From Sisyra terminalis (taxonomy: Eukaryota; Arthropoda; Insecta; Neuroptera; Sisyridae), in contig OY292276.1 in the NCBI GenBank assembly GCA_958496175.1, positions 62,509,080 through 62,573,079 on the forward strand: 64,000 bases of DNA. Reading direction: 5' to 3'. The position numbers and the translations under genes are program-made. This document shows positions 1 to 9,954 of the stretch, piece by piece. Positions within the stretch are counted from its first letter, which is position 1, and each line of letters starts with the position of its first letter. Under the pieces are notes generated by a model. The model saw only the letters and a list, made by a program, of their open reading frames with translations. It did no database searches and had not been told where the DNA came from.

Positions 1-560
1 ATGAGTAATAGTGCTTATGTAGAAGCATAAAATATATTTTTTTCGTGATTGTCATTTTTCAGAGAACACATGGAAAAAAAATTTTCATTTGTTTTTTTGA
101 TTTTTTTTGCATAATTTTTTTTTCTAAAAATTTCAAAAAAATATATGATATACTCTGTAAAATAATCTAAAGCCTCGCGTTAGTTTCACGTTACTAGCTC
201 AATTAGTTTTTGAGGTATATAACTTTGAAAAATAGCCATGCGGGGGGACATTTTGGCCCATATCTCAAGGTCAACGAGGAATTTGGTCGCGAAAAGTATA
301 TAAAATGTGTTTGTATATCAAGCCAATATTTTAACATAACAAGTTCCTGTTTGGGGGCCAACTCGCCATGTGGATCCTGCTAGAGCATTTCGTCTATAGA
401 TTGGTCTTTACATAATCTTAACACCGACAAAAAAAAAAAAATCAAATCATTCAAAATGCAAATGAGGTAGATTTTATACAATAAATTTGCATTGTGTAAA
501 AGTGTGATGCTTCAAGCTGCATTTCCATCGACTTATTGCGGCTATTTCTCTAAAATATTT
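1..560. other. AT-rich flank, no gene recognised
   Basis: This stretch lies downstream of the NAA60-like gene. It holds homopolymer A/T runs and no reading frame that I can relate to a family. A somewhat GC-richer patch near 235-400 could be transposon debris, but I see no termini. Confidence 0.5.
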
Positions 561-582
561 TTTTTTTTTTTTGGTTTAATAG

Positions 583-588
583 TTTATT
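583..588 (-). terminator. Poly(A) signal of the NAA60-like gene
   Basis: AATAAA on the minus strand lies 36 nt past the stop codon and is followed by a 14-base A run (minus strand). Confidence 0.6.
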
Positions 589-623
589 CCGTAGTGTTGA
601 GCACCAAAACTCGTTGAACGTTG

Positions 624-1911
624 TTAGTAGTCGGCGTGGGCCAAACTTTTCGACATGAGCTGTTGCGGCGATGTGCCTGATGGAATCGAAACCTTGTGCG
701 GCGTCGGCCACAGCCAGTGCAGTACATTGACGATTTTTCCACCGAGCCACGAACAAATACCACCGGCATTCCACGCTACATCGCACCAATATTTAATATA
801 ATCAGTGGAGAAATCATTAAGGAAATCATTAAGCATACGTACATCTGGAGAAACAATGTTCTATGCAACGTTTCGTAACACTATAAAACTTTGTATTTCT
901 CAAAAATAAAGCAGAGATTAATTTAGCATTTTAAATACGAGTCTTACGAAATGTTGCATTCAACTATTGTTGAAATTTAAAATTAAAAGTGCAAAAAAAA
1001 ATAACTGCTTCCAAAGTCTTTGATTCATATAAAGAAAAAGAAAAGAAAAGAAAAGAAAAGAAGAAGAGAAAGAAAAAGAAAACAAAAAAATCAAAAGTAT
1101 TTATTTGCAAGAATACATAATTTTTTAAACTTGGAAGCGGCTTATTTCTTTTTACATTCATTGATAAGTAAAAGGATATTAGAATCCCCACGGTGGGTGT
1201 CCGCCATTGATATATAATACATATGTGAATCCATCTTTGCAGCGTCCTCGTATCGAATAGTAATAGGGGAGGAATTTATGTAAATGAAATCGTCGATGTT
1301 CATAGAATTTAATTGCTGTGGTATTTGAGCTGAGCACGTGCAAAAAAATGGCTTTCACTTTGCCCCGTTCGGTGGTGGTTAAATGTCCGATGAAAGCGTC
1401 CAGAAGCAATGACGCAATTCCGTTGCGTCGAAATTGTTTTGTCACACCCAGCGAGAGAATGTATCCCACCTCGGCCGTTTTCATGAAAATTTTCGGCAGA
1501 ATGTCTTTGTCCTCGGAGTTGAGTTTGCTGAACGGTTTTATTTCGGCGACGATGAGGCCGACGATGATTTGATTGTAGACGGCGGCCAGCGCGAAGAAAC
1601 GGTTGCTGGATGTGATGTCCTCGTACCACGACAGCGGATAGTCGATGGGGAACCAGTCTTGACACAGGGCGCGAACTTCGTCGAGATCATTGGGACACAG
1701 AAAGCGCAGTTGTACGTCGGCCAGCGAACACAGCGGTACTTGAGACCCGGTGGAGGCACTGCCCCCGCCACAGCCGCCCAACAGTGCACATGGATGGTGA
1801 TCTGTGTTAGAATGTGTCGGATACCTACACACCACACAATTATAATCGTCAGCTGCAATTCTTACAAGTGCCCCCCCAATTCTTACCAATTAAACCCAGC
1901 CATGAAATCAT
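624..1911 (-). CDS. Naa60: N-alpha-acetyltransferase 60-like (NAA60), three-exon model
   Basis: NAA60 is a Golgi-associated GNAT enzyme that acetylates the N-termini of membrane proteins facing the cytosol. Coding exons on the minus strand are: a short first exon ending at 1887; a long exon from 1824 (or 1801) down to 1180; and a last exon from 804 down to the TAA at 626-624. Visible family marks are the LCP.DLDEVR..C.DWFPIDYP start of the GNAT fold, ILSLGVTKQFRRNG (acetyl-CoA loop Q/RxxGxA, near residues 130-143), FLPYYYSIRG and YVLYINGGHPPW. After the last intron the chain continues YDYIKYWCDVAW..., an aromatic tail like the membrane-binding C-terminal helices of NAA60. The start is uncertain. 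ATG 1903 with acceptor at 1826-1825 gives 280 aa. ATG 1911 with acceptor at 1803-1802 gives 275 aa. Both use the donor at 1886-1885 and keep the frame. Human NAA60, from memory, is 242 aa, so the N-terminus here is longer and Gly/Cys-rich. Confidence 0.92.
805..1179 (-). other. Candidate U12-type AT-AC intron in the NAA60-like gene
   Basis: Read on the minus strand, the intron starts ATATCCTTTT at 1179-1170 and ends CAC at 807-805. A branch-site match TTCCTTAAT lies at 824-816, about 12 nt before the 3' end. These three signals fit the minor-spliceosome consensus. No GT-AG pair in the region restores the frame, whereas the AT-AC junction joins TA to T to give Tyr followed by DYIKYW, as expected after the conserved GGHPPW block. 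A GAAAA-type microsatellite (about 1035-1090) sits inside the intron. Confidence 0.85.
1036..1090. repeat. Purine-rich microsatellite (AAAAG/GAA units)
   Basis: Repeated AAAAG and AAGAAG units lie inside the putative U12 intron. Confidence 0.85.
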
Positions 1912-3384
1912 CTAGCGACAATGACGCATATTATACTCGCTCATAAATTCCGTAAATCACTCATCTCGATACCGTCAAATCTGAAATCAATCCAACAAAT
2001 AATTCCCTTTCCGTTTAAATATATATATGATAAAATCAACAATTTTTTTCCACACTGAAATTTTGTATCTGTCAAAATTCCTTCTTTTTTTTTTTTTTGT
2101 CGTCTATTATTTTGGGAGCAACATTGAAAAAATAAAAAACCCTTTTAATCCCACCATTCGAACTTTATTTATAGAAACGATCGTGTGGCACTGTGTAATT
2201 GACGCGGGCAACATTTTACAAGGATCGCTCGCATTTTTTGTGTCACATCAATTCATTAACAATTTCGATTAAAGCAATCAAATTAATTATCTCAAAATCA
2301 TATGGGCATCCATTTGGAGCGGGATTTAGTTCTCAGATAGTCCGTGAGATGGATGGACTGTTTTCAACAATTCAAATTGATTGGAATTTCAACATTTATT
2401 TGAACAATTGTACCATTAATTTGATAATTAATATAATTCGATAATTCATCACTGATTAACTTTTAACAATATGTATTTTGCCTAAGTTTTATAAAATAAA
2501 ATATCCCTTTTAAAAATATACTTTGTATAGGCAAACACATATGCATGCATGTTATAATGTTTGTAGTACTCAATACAATAATTTGAAAAGGCATTGTATT
2601 GAAAAGGAAACTAAACTTTTTCTTTTATTCTTTTCATTGCTAAAAAACATTTTTAAGCTAATTTAATGTTAAAGTAATCTAACCAATATTCGATATTAGT
2701 AACATGTCTGATTGTTGCGTTATTTTTCCCACTTTTTTGAGACAATAAAAACCTTGAAGAAATAATTTATTTACAATTATAGTTTTCAATCAAGGAATTT
2801 TTTCATATCAATAGACATCCCTGTTAAAAAAAAGACATTTTAAATGTAATTCATCAACGTCTATCGATGCCTCCAGTGGATCTGAACCCGGAGAGCACCA
2901 TGACATTTTACAGCCATATTAAGACCTGAATTGTCTTTCATCATTTATTTATATTATATTGAATTAATAATATATTATATACCATGTAGAATGAAGACTA
3001 AGCTAAAATTTAGCAAGTCGTGACATAGCTTTAGCAGCTAGAGTGACAATAAATAAATAAAATTAAAAAAAATATATAATGATTTTAAAATGTATTTAAT
3101 AATTTTAAACAACTTCTAATGGGTTTTTTGAGGATTTAAAATGCTTTTTTTACGGTGGAGATAAGGTATTTACATATTTTTAATTGAATGCTTAATATGT
3201 TACAAATATTGGGTCAAAATTTCAAGTCGTTTGGACCATAATTTAAGTTTACCATGAAAAATTAAAACTACAAAAAAACCCATCCAGCGTTACCTGGGGA
3301 AAACTATTGTCTAACGACAAGTTCTGAGGAGCACCGTAATTCTACTTTTTTACCATTACCATTGCAGATTTTTTTTGGCAAAAC
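1912..3384. other. Spacer between the NAA60-like gene and the sulfotransferase array
   Basis: The divergent 5' region of the minus-strand gene must lie here. I see no coding homology. The sequence is AT-rich with short T runs. A CCCTGTTAAAAAA motif near 2818 resembles the end of the small element at 17906-18017, but no matching right end is visible nearby. Confidence 0.5.
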
Positions 3385-3645
3385 TGGCGGTCGAGAGAAG
3401 CTACGTGGCACTGTTCTCGATCATTAAATTTCCAAGTTTTTCCAGGATGTGACCAAACTTTACTGGAATAATAAGTTGCTGCCGAAGCATACGTATTCAA
3501 TTTTCAATAATTCATATCCATTTTACTAGGCAGACGATTCTAAAACATTCAAAAGCATTGATAAAAACATGAGAAAATTAAGAACTTTCTAAGACAAAGT
3601 TTCACGAGGGAAATTGAATTTTATCAGTTTTATCGACAACGATAA
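3385..3645 (+). pseudogene. Relic of a pipe-like 2-O-sulfotransferase gene (exon 5 end and exon 6)
   Basis: The stretch 3385-3468 aligns at DNA level with the 3' end of exon 5 of genes B and C and ends in ...DVTKLYWN, where they have ...GITNIYWG. It carries a deletion and a frame change. After about 65 bases an acceptor (ACTAGGCAG, 3525-3533) opens an exon 6 copy: DDSKTFKSIDKN, then a small frame-breaking deletion, then FLRQSFTREIEFYQFYRQR and a premature TAA at 3643-3645. Intact genes continue a further 10 or so codons at this point. The upstream exons are missing. The sequence between it and gene A exon 1 resembles the spacers elsewhere in the array, so it is probably the worn-out first member of the tandem series. 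Confidence 0.8.
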
Positions 3646-3914
3646 CTGCACCAACAACTTTAAGTCGTACAATAAAATATTTATCTTTGTGTAAAGTCAA
3701 TTTCGAAAAGAATTACTTATTGGTAGATGCCATTGTTGAATCGCATAAAGTATGCAAAGTATGACGATGTAATCAATAAAGTCATTGAAAAACTACACTA
3801 ACGTTCAGTTGATCATTAATCAGCTTTGTCCTTACAACAATTTTTCCGTTCAACAATTAGTAAAGTTCGAGATAATTTCATTACAATTTGGACGTACAGT
3901 GTTATTTTCTACAA

Positions 3915-6900
3915 ATGGATAATTTAAAAAAAATACGTCGCAAATTTAACATACGAAGGTAATCAAAATAAGATTTTTTCGCTGACTTTGAACAATTATA
4001 CTGTGTATACAATATATAGGATATATTGCGGTTCAATTTATGTAGTATAATCTGATATAATAACATAAATTTGAACAGAAGTTCAAATAAAAATATTCGT
4101 GACGTATTGCTCAGATACGTATTTCGATTGCCAAGCAATCTTTCAAGAATCATCACAAAGCAGTTACGGAGTGTGATCCAAACTACTTGATGACCACTGA
4201 GGAAGATTGCTTGGTAATCGAAATACGTATCTGGGCAATACGTCACGAATATTTTTTTGTTTGAACTTCTGTTCACATTTATGTTATTATACCAGATTAT
4301 ACTACATAAATTGGACCGCAATATATCCTATATATTGTATACACAATACGAAGGTAAGTATTTGTTACGTTGTTAATTATTTAGAATTTGTACCGGAAAT
4401 AAATTCGACATAGAAAAATATGTATTTAATAAGCCATAATGGTTCGATAGTATAAGGCAAATCTAATGATCTGACTTAAATGATAACTTGGAAATTAAAA
4501 AAAAAAGATATTTCTGGTAAAAAAAGGCATTTTAGATGTTCTAAAAGCCCATTAGAAACTATTAGATGTATTTTAAAGATATTAAAGGCATTTTTAAATG
4601 TAATGATTTCAAAATGCCTTTAAATGCATTTTTTTAACAGGATATGCGTCATGATTCTATAGTTGACATCCCCCCCCCATCCGCACTTTAATATTTCAGT
4701 GGTGAAAAAAAAAGTTGTTTGATTGTTTTATTTATTTTTTTCATCTTAAATATTAGAAAAAAAAAGTAGAAATACCAATAAATTAGGTCATAATGAAAAT
4801 TTACCAACAAAAGAGCAAATTATACGATATTAGAATTTAAAATACAAAAAAAAAAAAAAAAGTAGAAAATGCAACGTGGGATATTGATGAGGCTAAAAGA
4901 CATATGAGCCACCAATTGATTCTATTAATTGAATATTCACAGCCCAATGCTGAGAAAACTTATAAATAGCAACAATTGAATGTAAACGAAATGACAGTTG
5001 AAACCAATAAGAAGACAATTCAGGTTATTTAAGATCTTTTTTTTTATTTAATATTTTAATTATTCAATTAGCTACGTTTCGTTATATATCGGAACTTCAT
5101 CAGGTTTCTTGATTCACAAAAATAAAATATTTTTAATTTAAAATCAATAAAAAAATTAAAAAAAAAAAAGATCTTAAATAACTTGACTTGTCTTCTTATT
5201 TAAAAAAAAATAAAAGCTGAGATCTGAGTTTTATCATCTATTGTTGAAACCAATGACAGTTGAAACCAATGACAACAATCAGTTAGTTGAAAATTGAGTC
5301 AGTAATTATTATATCTGTATTACACTTACATGTATGTGTTTGCATTTTTTATTCTCTAGTCTTCGTCGCCCCATACATACAATTAAAATAAAATATTTTC
5401 AATTTAAATTCAATAAAAAAATTAAAAAAAAAGAAGATCTTAAATAACCTGAATTGTCTTCTTAATTAAAAAAGTAAATGCTGAGATCTGAATTTTATCA
5501 TCTATTGTTGAAACCAATGACAGTTGAAACCAATGACAGTTGAAACCAATGACAACAATCAGTTAGTTGAAAATTGAGAGAGTAATTATTATATCTGTAT
5601 TACAAGTACATGTATTTGTTTACATTCTTTATTCTCTAGTCTTTGTCGCCCCATACATACAATTCCCTAATAAATTGACATTAAAATTTGTGTTTAAAAT
5701 TGTATTATATTTTAGTGATCATTAACTATCAATAACTGTGCAAAAGGGAAAGTTTTTCCCTCCTTTTTCTAAGATGATGCATTGGGAATCAAAGTAAGAT
5801 CTCTTCCACTTGATTAGCCTTCGATTTTTCCGCATATCATCGGCAAAAGTACGAAAGTATCTGATTTATAAGATTTTTCTTTTTATTAAGGTAAATCGAG
5901 ATAAAATCAAACAAGTGGACATATTTCTAATATTGGGATGCAATTTAAAATTGTTATCATTTTCGATCGAAAATTCGATCAATAGACCTGCTGAGGATCA
6001 ATAAATTGCATACATTTATTATTTCTCCAACAGTAACAATCAAAATGTAATTTTTTTCGTTCAAAAACTTTAAAAATTAGTTCAATGTTGAAAGTTTTTA
6101 TTTTTCTTTCACTAATGAATTTTTTGCATATCAATTGAGCAATTTTTCTAAATAGTTTTTTAAATTCTTGATATTTTTTTTTATATAAATACCTTGAATA
6201 TCACATTTTTTACTGTTAAATTCTAGAACAGAAATTATCATATTAATCATATTAATTATTAAATGCGTTCATGTTAATCTTGTTGAACGAAAATTCTGTT
6301 AAATAACAAAAAAAAAATGTTTTTTTCTTTTTTTTAAATCGGCCATCAGGATCTAGGTTCTATAATCCGATCACTTATTGATAATTGTATAAGGCGTTCC
6401 AAATTAAATTGATTATGTTTCGCAAACAGACCCTATTTATATTTCTGCATTGAAAATATTCAAATATTCAATAAATACAAAAAAATAAAATTAAAATAAA
6501 TCTTTGATTTTCTAATGCAATGTTTTTTCAGATTTAATTGCAAACCAAGAGGCTTGATTGCCTTGATGGTTGTTTCAACAATACTACTTATTGTTGTCTA
6601 CATGAGAAACCAAAATTCGCAACTGATACAAGTGCAAGTCAAACGGGATTCGTGTCTTTGCGAAATTTTCACTTCAAATCAATTGCCTTCAATAGGTTTG
6701 TATTCAATACATTGATATTACCAAAATTTCTTTGGTGTTTTATTATTTTACAGAGGTGAAAAGTCAGTTAGAACCATCAAATTATGCAATCAAGGTAACT
6801 ATTCTCATTGATGACACAGCATCTTGGGTGAAATACTCTCAATATTTTCTTTTTTAAAGCATCCCCCAACGATACATCACTTAAATAATACTCGGAATGC

Positions 6901-7882
6901 CGATCAAGATAGCCTCATTTTCAACCGGGTACCAAAAGCTGGATCCCAAGCCATCATGACCCTACTAATGTCACTAGCTTATTACAATAGATTTAATTTT
7001 TCTTTTCATCGAGCAATTCAAACAGAAACAATTCGCTTGAATCCTCTTGGTCAAATGGAATTGATAATTATGTTGGCAGATACACCAAAACCATGGGCTT
7101 TTGCCAAACACGTGGCGTATACAAACTTTACACTGTTCGTATATTATTATACCATAAACATATATTTCTATTATTTTAAAATTATTTCTTTTTTATATAT
7201 ATATAGACATGGAGTTCCTGAGCCCATTTACTTCAATATGGTACGCGATCCAATCGAACGTGTGATATCGTGGTTCTATTATGGACGGCAAGAAAGTTTC
7301 TGGTACTATCGAAAGAAACAGATGCCGGGTCTGGAAATGCCGGATCAGCAGTGGTTCAATAAAGATTTTGAAACATGCGTTCTGGAAGGCGATGCCGAGT
7401 GTACGTTTGTTCCAGGAGAAGTAGAAGATGGCTCGGGCGATCATCGCCGCCAAACTTTGTTCTATTGTGGTCACGACGACATATGTATGCCCTTTAATTC
7501 CGCAGAAGCATTGGAACGTGCCAAATATGTCGTCGACAAGACTTATGCCGTTGTCGGTGTGCTTGAGGATTTGAACACCACATTAACGGTTTTGGACCAC
7601 TATATTCCCAGATTTTTCAAAGGCGCCTTCAAAATCTATTGGGGTAAGTAAATCAAATCTATTTACTTGATTTTTGACATGAAATTTTAATAATTTTTTA
7701 AATTTATTTCGGTAGACAACCCGAAGAAGTTCAAAGAGGTTAATAAAACTCCTGTTAAGAAACCAGTGAGTGAAAAAACGAAAAATCTTTTGCGGAAAAA
7801 CTTCACAAACGAAATTGAATTTTATCATTTTTGTCGGCAACGATTGAACGCGCAATATGCAGCGTTGAAATTAAAGAATTAA
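3915..7882 (+). CDS. pip: Gene A: pipe-like hexuronic acid 2-O-sulfotransferase (375 aa, six exons)
   Basis: This is a predicted Golgi type II enzyme that transfers sulfate from PAPS to the 2-O position of a uronic acid, as in HS2ST, UST and Drosophila pipe. Exons are 3915-3958, 6532-6695, 6754-6794, 6860-7134, 7207-7643 and 7716-7882, and the sum (1128 nt) is in frame. Residues 1-21 are basic (MDNLKKIRRKFNIRR start) and residues 22-38 form the signal-anchor. FNRVPKAGS around K109 is the 5'-phosphosulfate loop, KHVAYTNF carries the likely catalytic His167, and VRDPIERVIS (R188, S196) is the 3'-phosphate site. The C-terminus EIEFYHFCRQR matches the family. N-glycosylation sequons are NNT (about residue 92), NFT (172) and NTT in exon 5. 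Exon 3 is shorter than in B and C. Two odd points: intron 4 uses the weak donor CT|GTTCGT and is an open 72-nt frame, and exon 1's donor is duplicated by a nearby insertion. The fly pipe relationship is by recognition; HS2ST/UST-type naming is equally possible. Confidence 0.9.
3963..4357. mobile_element. Palindromic short element with 12-bp target duplication (family P4)
   Basis: The element body runs about 3963-4345. It is flanked by ATACGAAGGTAA at 3951-3962 and again at 4346-4357. Its two arms are inverted (TATAGGATATATTGCGG...CCGCAATATATCCTATA). The centre holds two hairpin blocks around TGCTTGGCAATCGAAATACG and CTGAGGAAG. Other copies are near 41130-41755, 46490-46890 and 49547-49930. 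Confidence 0.8.
5000..5240. mobile_element. Family P5 short element (CTGATGAAG-type core)
   Basis: It contains TAGCTACGTTTCGTT and CTTCATCAGG (minus-strand CTGATGAAG...CGAAACGTAGC) flanked by inverted AAATAAGAAGACAATTCAGG-like ends. A GTTGAAACCAAT-like repeat occurs on both sides and is the likely target duplication. Related copies lie at about 5400-5500, 49275-49515 and 54358-54700. Confidence 0.65.
5140..5665 (+). repeat. Tandem duplication, unit about 260 bp
   Basis: Two direct copies share the segment ending TTATTCTCTAGTCTTCGTCG / TTATTCTCTAGTCTTTGTCG and the repeated GTTGAAACCAATGACA motif. Confidence 0.7.
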
Positions 7883-9954
7883 AGTATATGACAGTAAATT
7901 ATTAGCGTAGTTGTGATAGGCAACCAGGCGTACATATATGCATATATGTAGCAATACCTACCGACAAAGTACTGTGAATTTTAGTTATAATGACTAATAA
8001 GAAATTAATACAATTTCGTTCCAAAAAACGAGTTAAAATAAATGCAAATAAGATGATTTTTAATTATTTGAAACCCCTTTTTTTTAAAAAAAATATTTTC
8101 ACTGATTCCTTATACCTGGATTAGCCCTAATTTTTTCCTCAATTTCTACTAACAATTAAAACCGATGCAAATTAATTGCGCTCATTTAAATTATATTAAA
8201 ACTGATCATGCAAAACCAAAAATGGAACTTTATAAAGTTCAAAGACTTCTTTATCTTTGTATAGTGGCAGTTATAAGAAGTATGAGAAGCTCTTCTACAA
8301 ACTGCTGCTTTTTAGAAACAATTTAAGCCTTCCTTCCCTGAAGTTGGTAATTCAATGGGAGGTAAAGAAGAGTGCATATAGATTGCAAATTTATGCAATG
8401 TAGAAGCATAACGAGAATAGCTCTACTGCTATCGGAAAAAGTTCAGCAGTCCAATCTTTAATATGTTGATTAAGCAAATAATAACTATATTTTCTCTTGA
8501 TAAGTCCTATTCAGTTACAAATGACGATTCACATAGGAAATTAGAAGATTTCCAGAGGTAATTAATGCTGCTACATGGTCAAGTATAGTTTAATAGTTTA
8601 ATGCTGGTTTTAGTGCTGACATATACAGAAAAGTCCAGAAAAATACTTTCAGAACCTTTGGGGGATAAGTATCTTAGTCCGGTTGTATTTAAAATGTTAA
8701 TGAAGTATTGAAGACGACATTTAACGGGGGATAGTTTAAACTTTCACGGGCAATTGCAAAAGGAATAAGATTGACAAAATTTACTTTAAAATTTTAAAAA
8801 GAAAAACAAGAGATTTCCCTAAAAAAAAAAATAGACAATTAATTGTCCTGGATTAAACTAGTTGGTAACTCAAATTATTCTTCCGAAAATTGATGTTGAT
8901 GATCAAAAACTTGAGGTTTTAATATTTTTCTTAATATTATGGAGTTTCATCCAATACGAGACTGTAACCCAATCTAAAAGTCAACTAAATTCACAAAGAA
9001 CTTTGTTAAATACCACGAGAAAATATTTCTTGATCTAGCCTAAGACCATACGAGCATAATGAGGAACAAACAAGCATGTCCTATTGCCAATTGAATTAAA
9101 GGGCGGCGTTACCATTTGTTGGTGCAGAAATTGTACGTTTAGCGTTACAAAATTGGCAAAACGAAAAAGCATTAGTGGCTTTATACCAAACATTGCAAAA
9201 GGTAAAAATGTAACGAAGGAATATGAAAAGAAGTCCTTTTCAAAATCTAACGAATCGAATATGAAATTCTAATTTAAATATTTTTTTTCATTTCATGAAA
9301 TTTCAAGTCATAACGATGCTAAAGAAGTTTTCGTTTAAAGAAAAAATATGATAATATGTGGAAGTTAAACATAGAATCGTTGAGTATACCTTTTGGTAAA
9401 TTTAAATATTCAATTACTAAATATTAAGACTTATATATTTCTATTTTATTTTTGGAAAAATCAAAGAAAATATAAAATAGATCAAGAATTATATCAATTC
9501 AATCTCTATTACAAAAGACGCAATTTGAAATTTTAGGCAATCATATTAAAAAATCGTGAAATTTTCCAGAACATTTAGCATAAACTTAGAAACTTTGAAA
9601 ATCCTATAACTGACGAAAGCCTTTTTTTCTTTCAAACACCTTCGCATGGAATGCCTCACCTAGTTGTAAGTCTTTCAATAGATTAGAAAGAAACAATTTT
9701 GTTAAAATGTATAAACAATGCGAAATATGACAATGCGAATATTATTGTTATCAATTAAGTCACTGGAAAACAAAAATTCAATGTTTCAGCATTGAATTAT
9801 TTCATTTTATTCGTACTTATAACAGTTTTATTAGGTTTTTTTATAATTATTTTTTTTTTGCCTAAATAGAACATTTAACATCAATCAAATGCTATTAAAC
9901 CTATCGAATTCAAAGTTCTAAGAAATATAGTGGTGCAGTGCATTTTTTTGCATA
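7883..9954 (+). repeat. A-B intergenic spacer, copy 1 of the duplicated unit
   Basis: The spacer is nearly identical to 14091-16151 over its whole length, with an offset of about 6.2 kb. It contains gene A's 3'UTR and leads into exon 1 of gene B. A 60-codon open stretch (9084-9272, without an ATG start) is shared with the other copy. I do not call it a gene, because a matching segment after gene C is degraded. Confidence 0.75.
8037..8042 (+). terminator. Poly(A) signal, gene A
   Basis: AATAAA lies 155 nt past the gene A stop. The surrounding sequence is conserved downstream of gene B. Confidence 0.5.

Larger units (their letters stand above)
4358..6531 (+). other. Remainder of gene A intron 1: repeat-rich, no gene
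   Basis: This holds a family P5 element (about 5000-5240), a direct duplication of roughly 260 bp (units about 5140-5385 and 5400-5665) that carries part of the same element, and AT-rich sequence. No ORF has recognisable homology. Confidence 0.6.

Noticed and set aside
624..836. Independent small gene MLNDFLNDFSTDYIKYW… on the minus strand
   Set aside because: Its first codons are the branch-site region of the proposed U12 intron. From DYIKYW onward it is the natural C-terminus of the NAA60-like protein.
1881..1889. NAA60-like start at the TTG near 1889
   Set aside because: It is not an ATG and is preceded by an in-frame stop. A strong donor (GTAAGA) overlaps it, so upstream short exons starting at ATG 1903 or 1911 are better.
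7138..7143. GTATAT as donor of gene A intron 4
   Set aside because: It leaves phase 0, which does not match exon 5 (one base before CAT), and would break the frame in A, B and C.
6824..7651. Single 275-codon frame covering gene A exons 4 and 5
   Set aside because: It crosses intron 4, whose removal gives an ungapped family match; B and C cannot be read through. The ATG-less start also lies in intron 3.
9084..9272. Open stretch in the A-B spacer (…ELKGGVTICWCRNC…), also at 15288-15476
   Set aside because: It has no ATG start. The two copies lie in a recently duplicated spacer, so similarity is expected without selection. The corresponding piece after gene C (about 19770-19840) is degraded.
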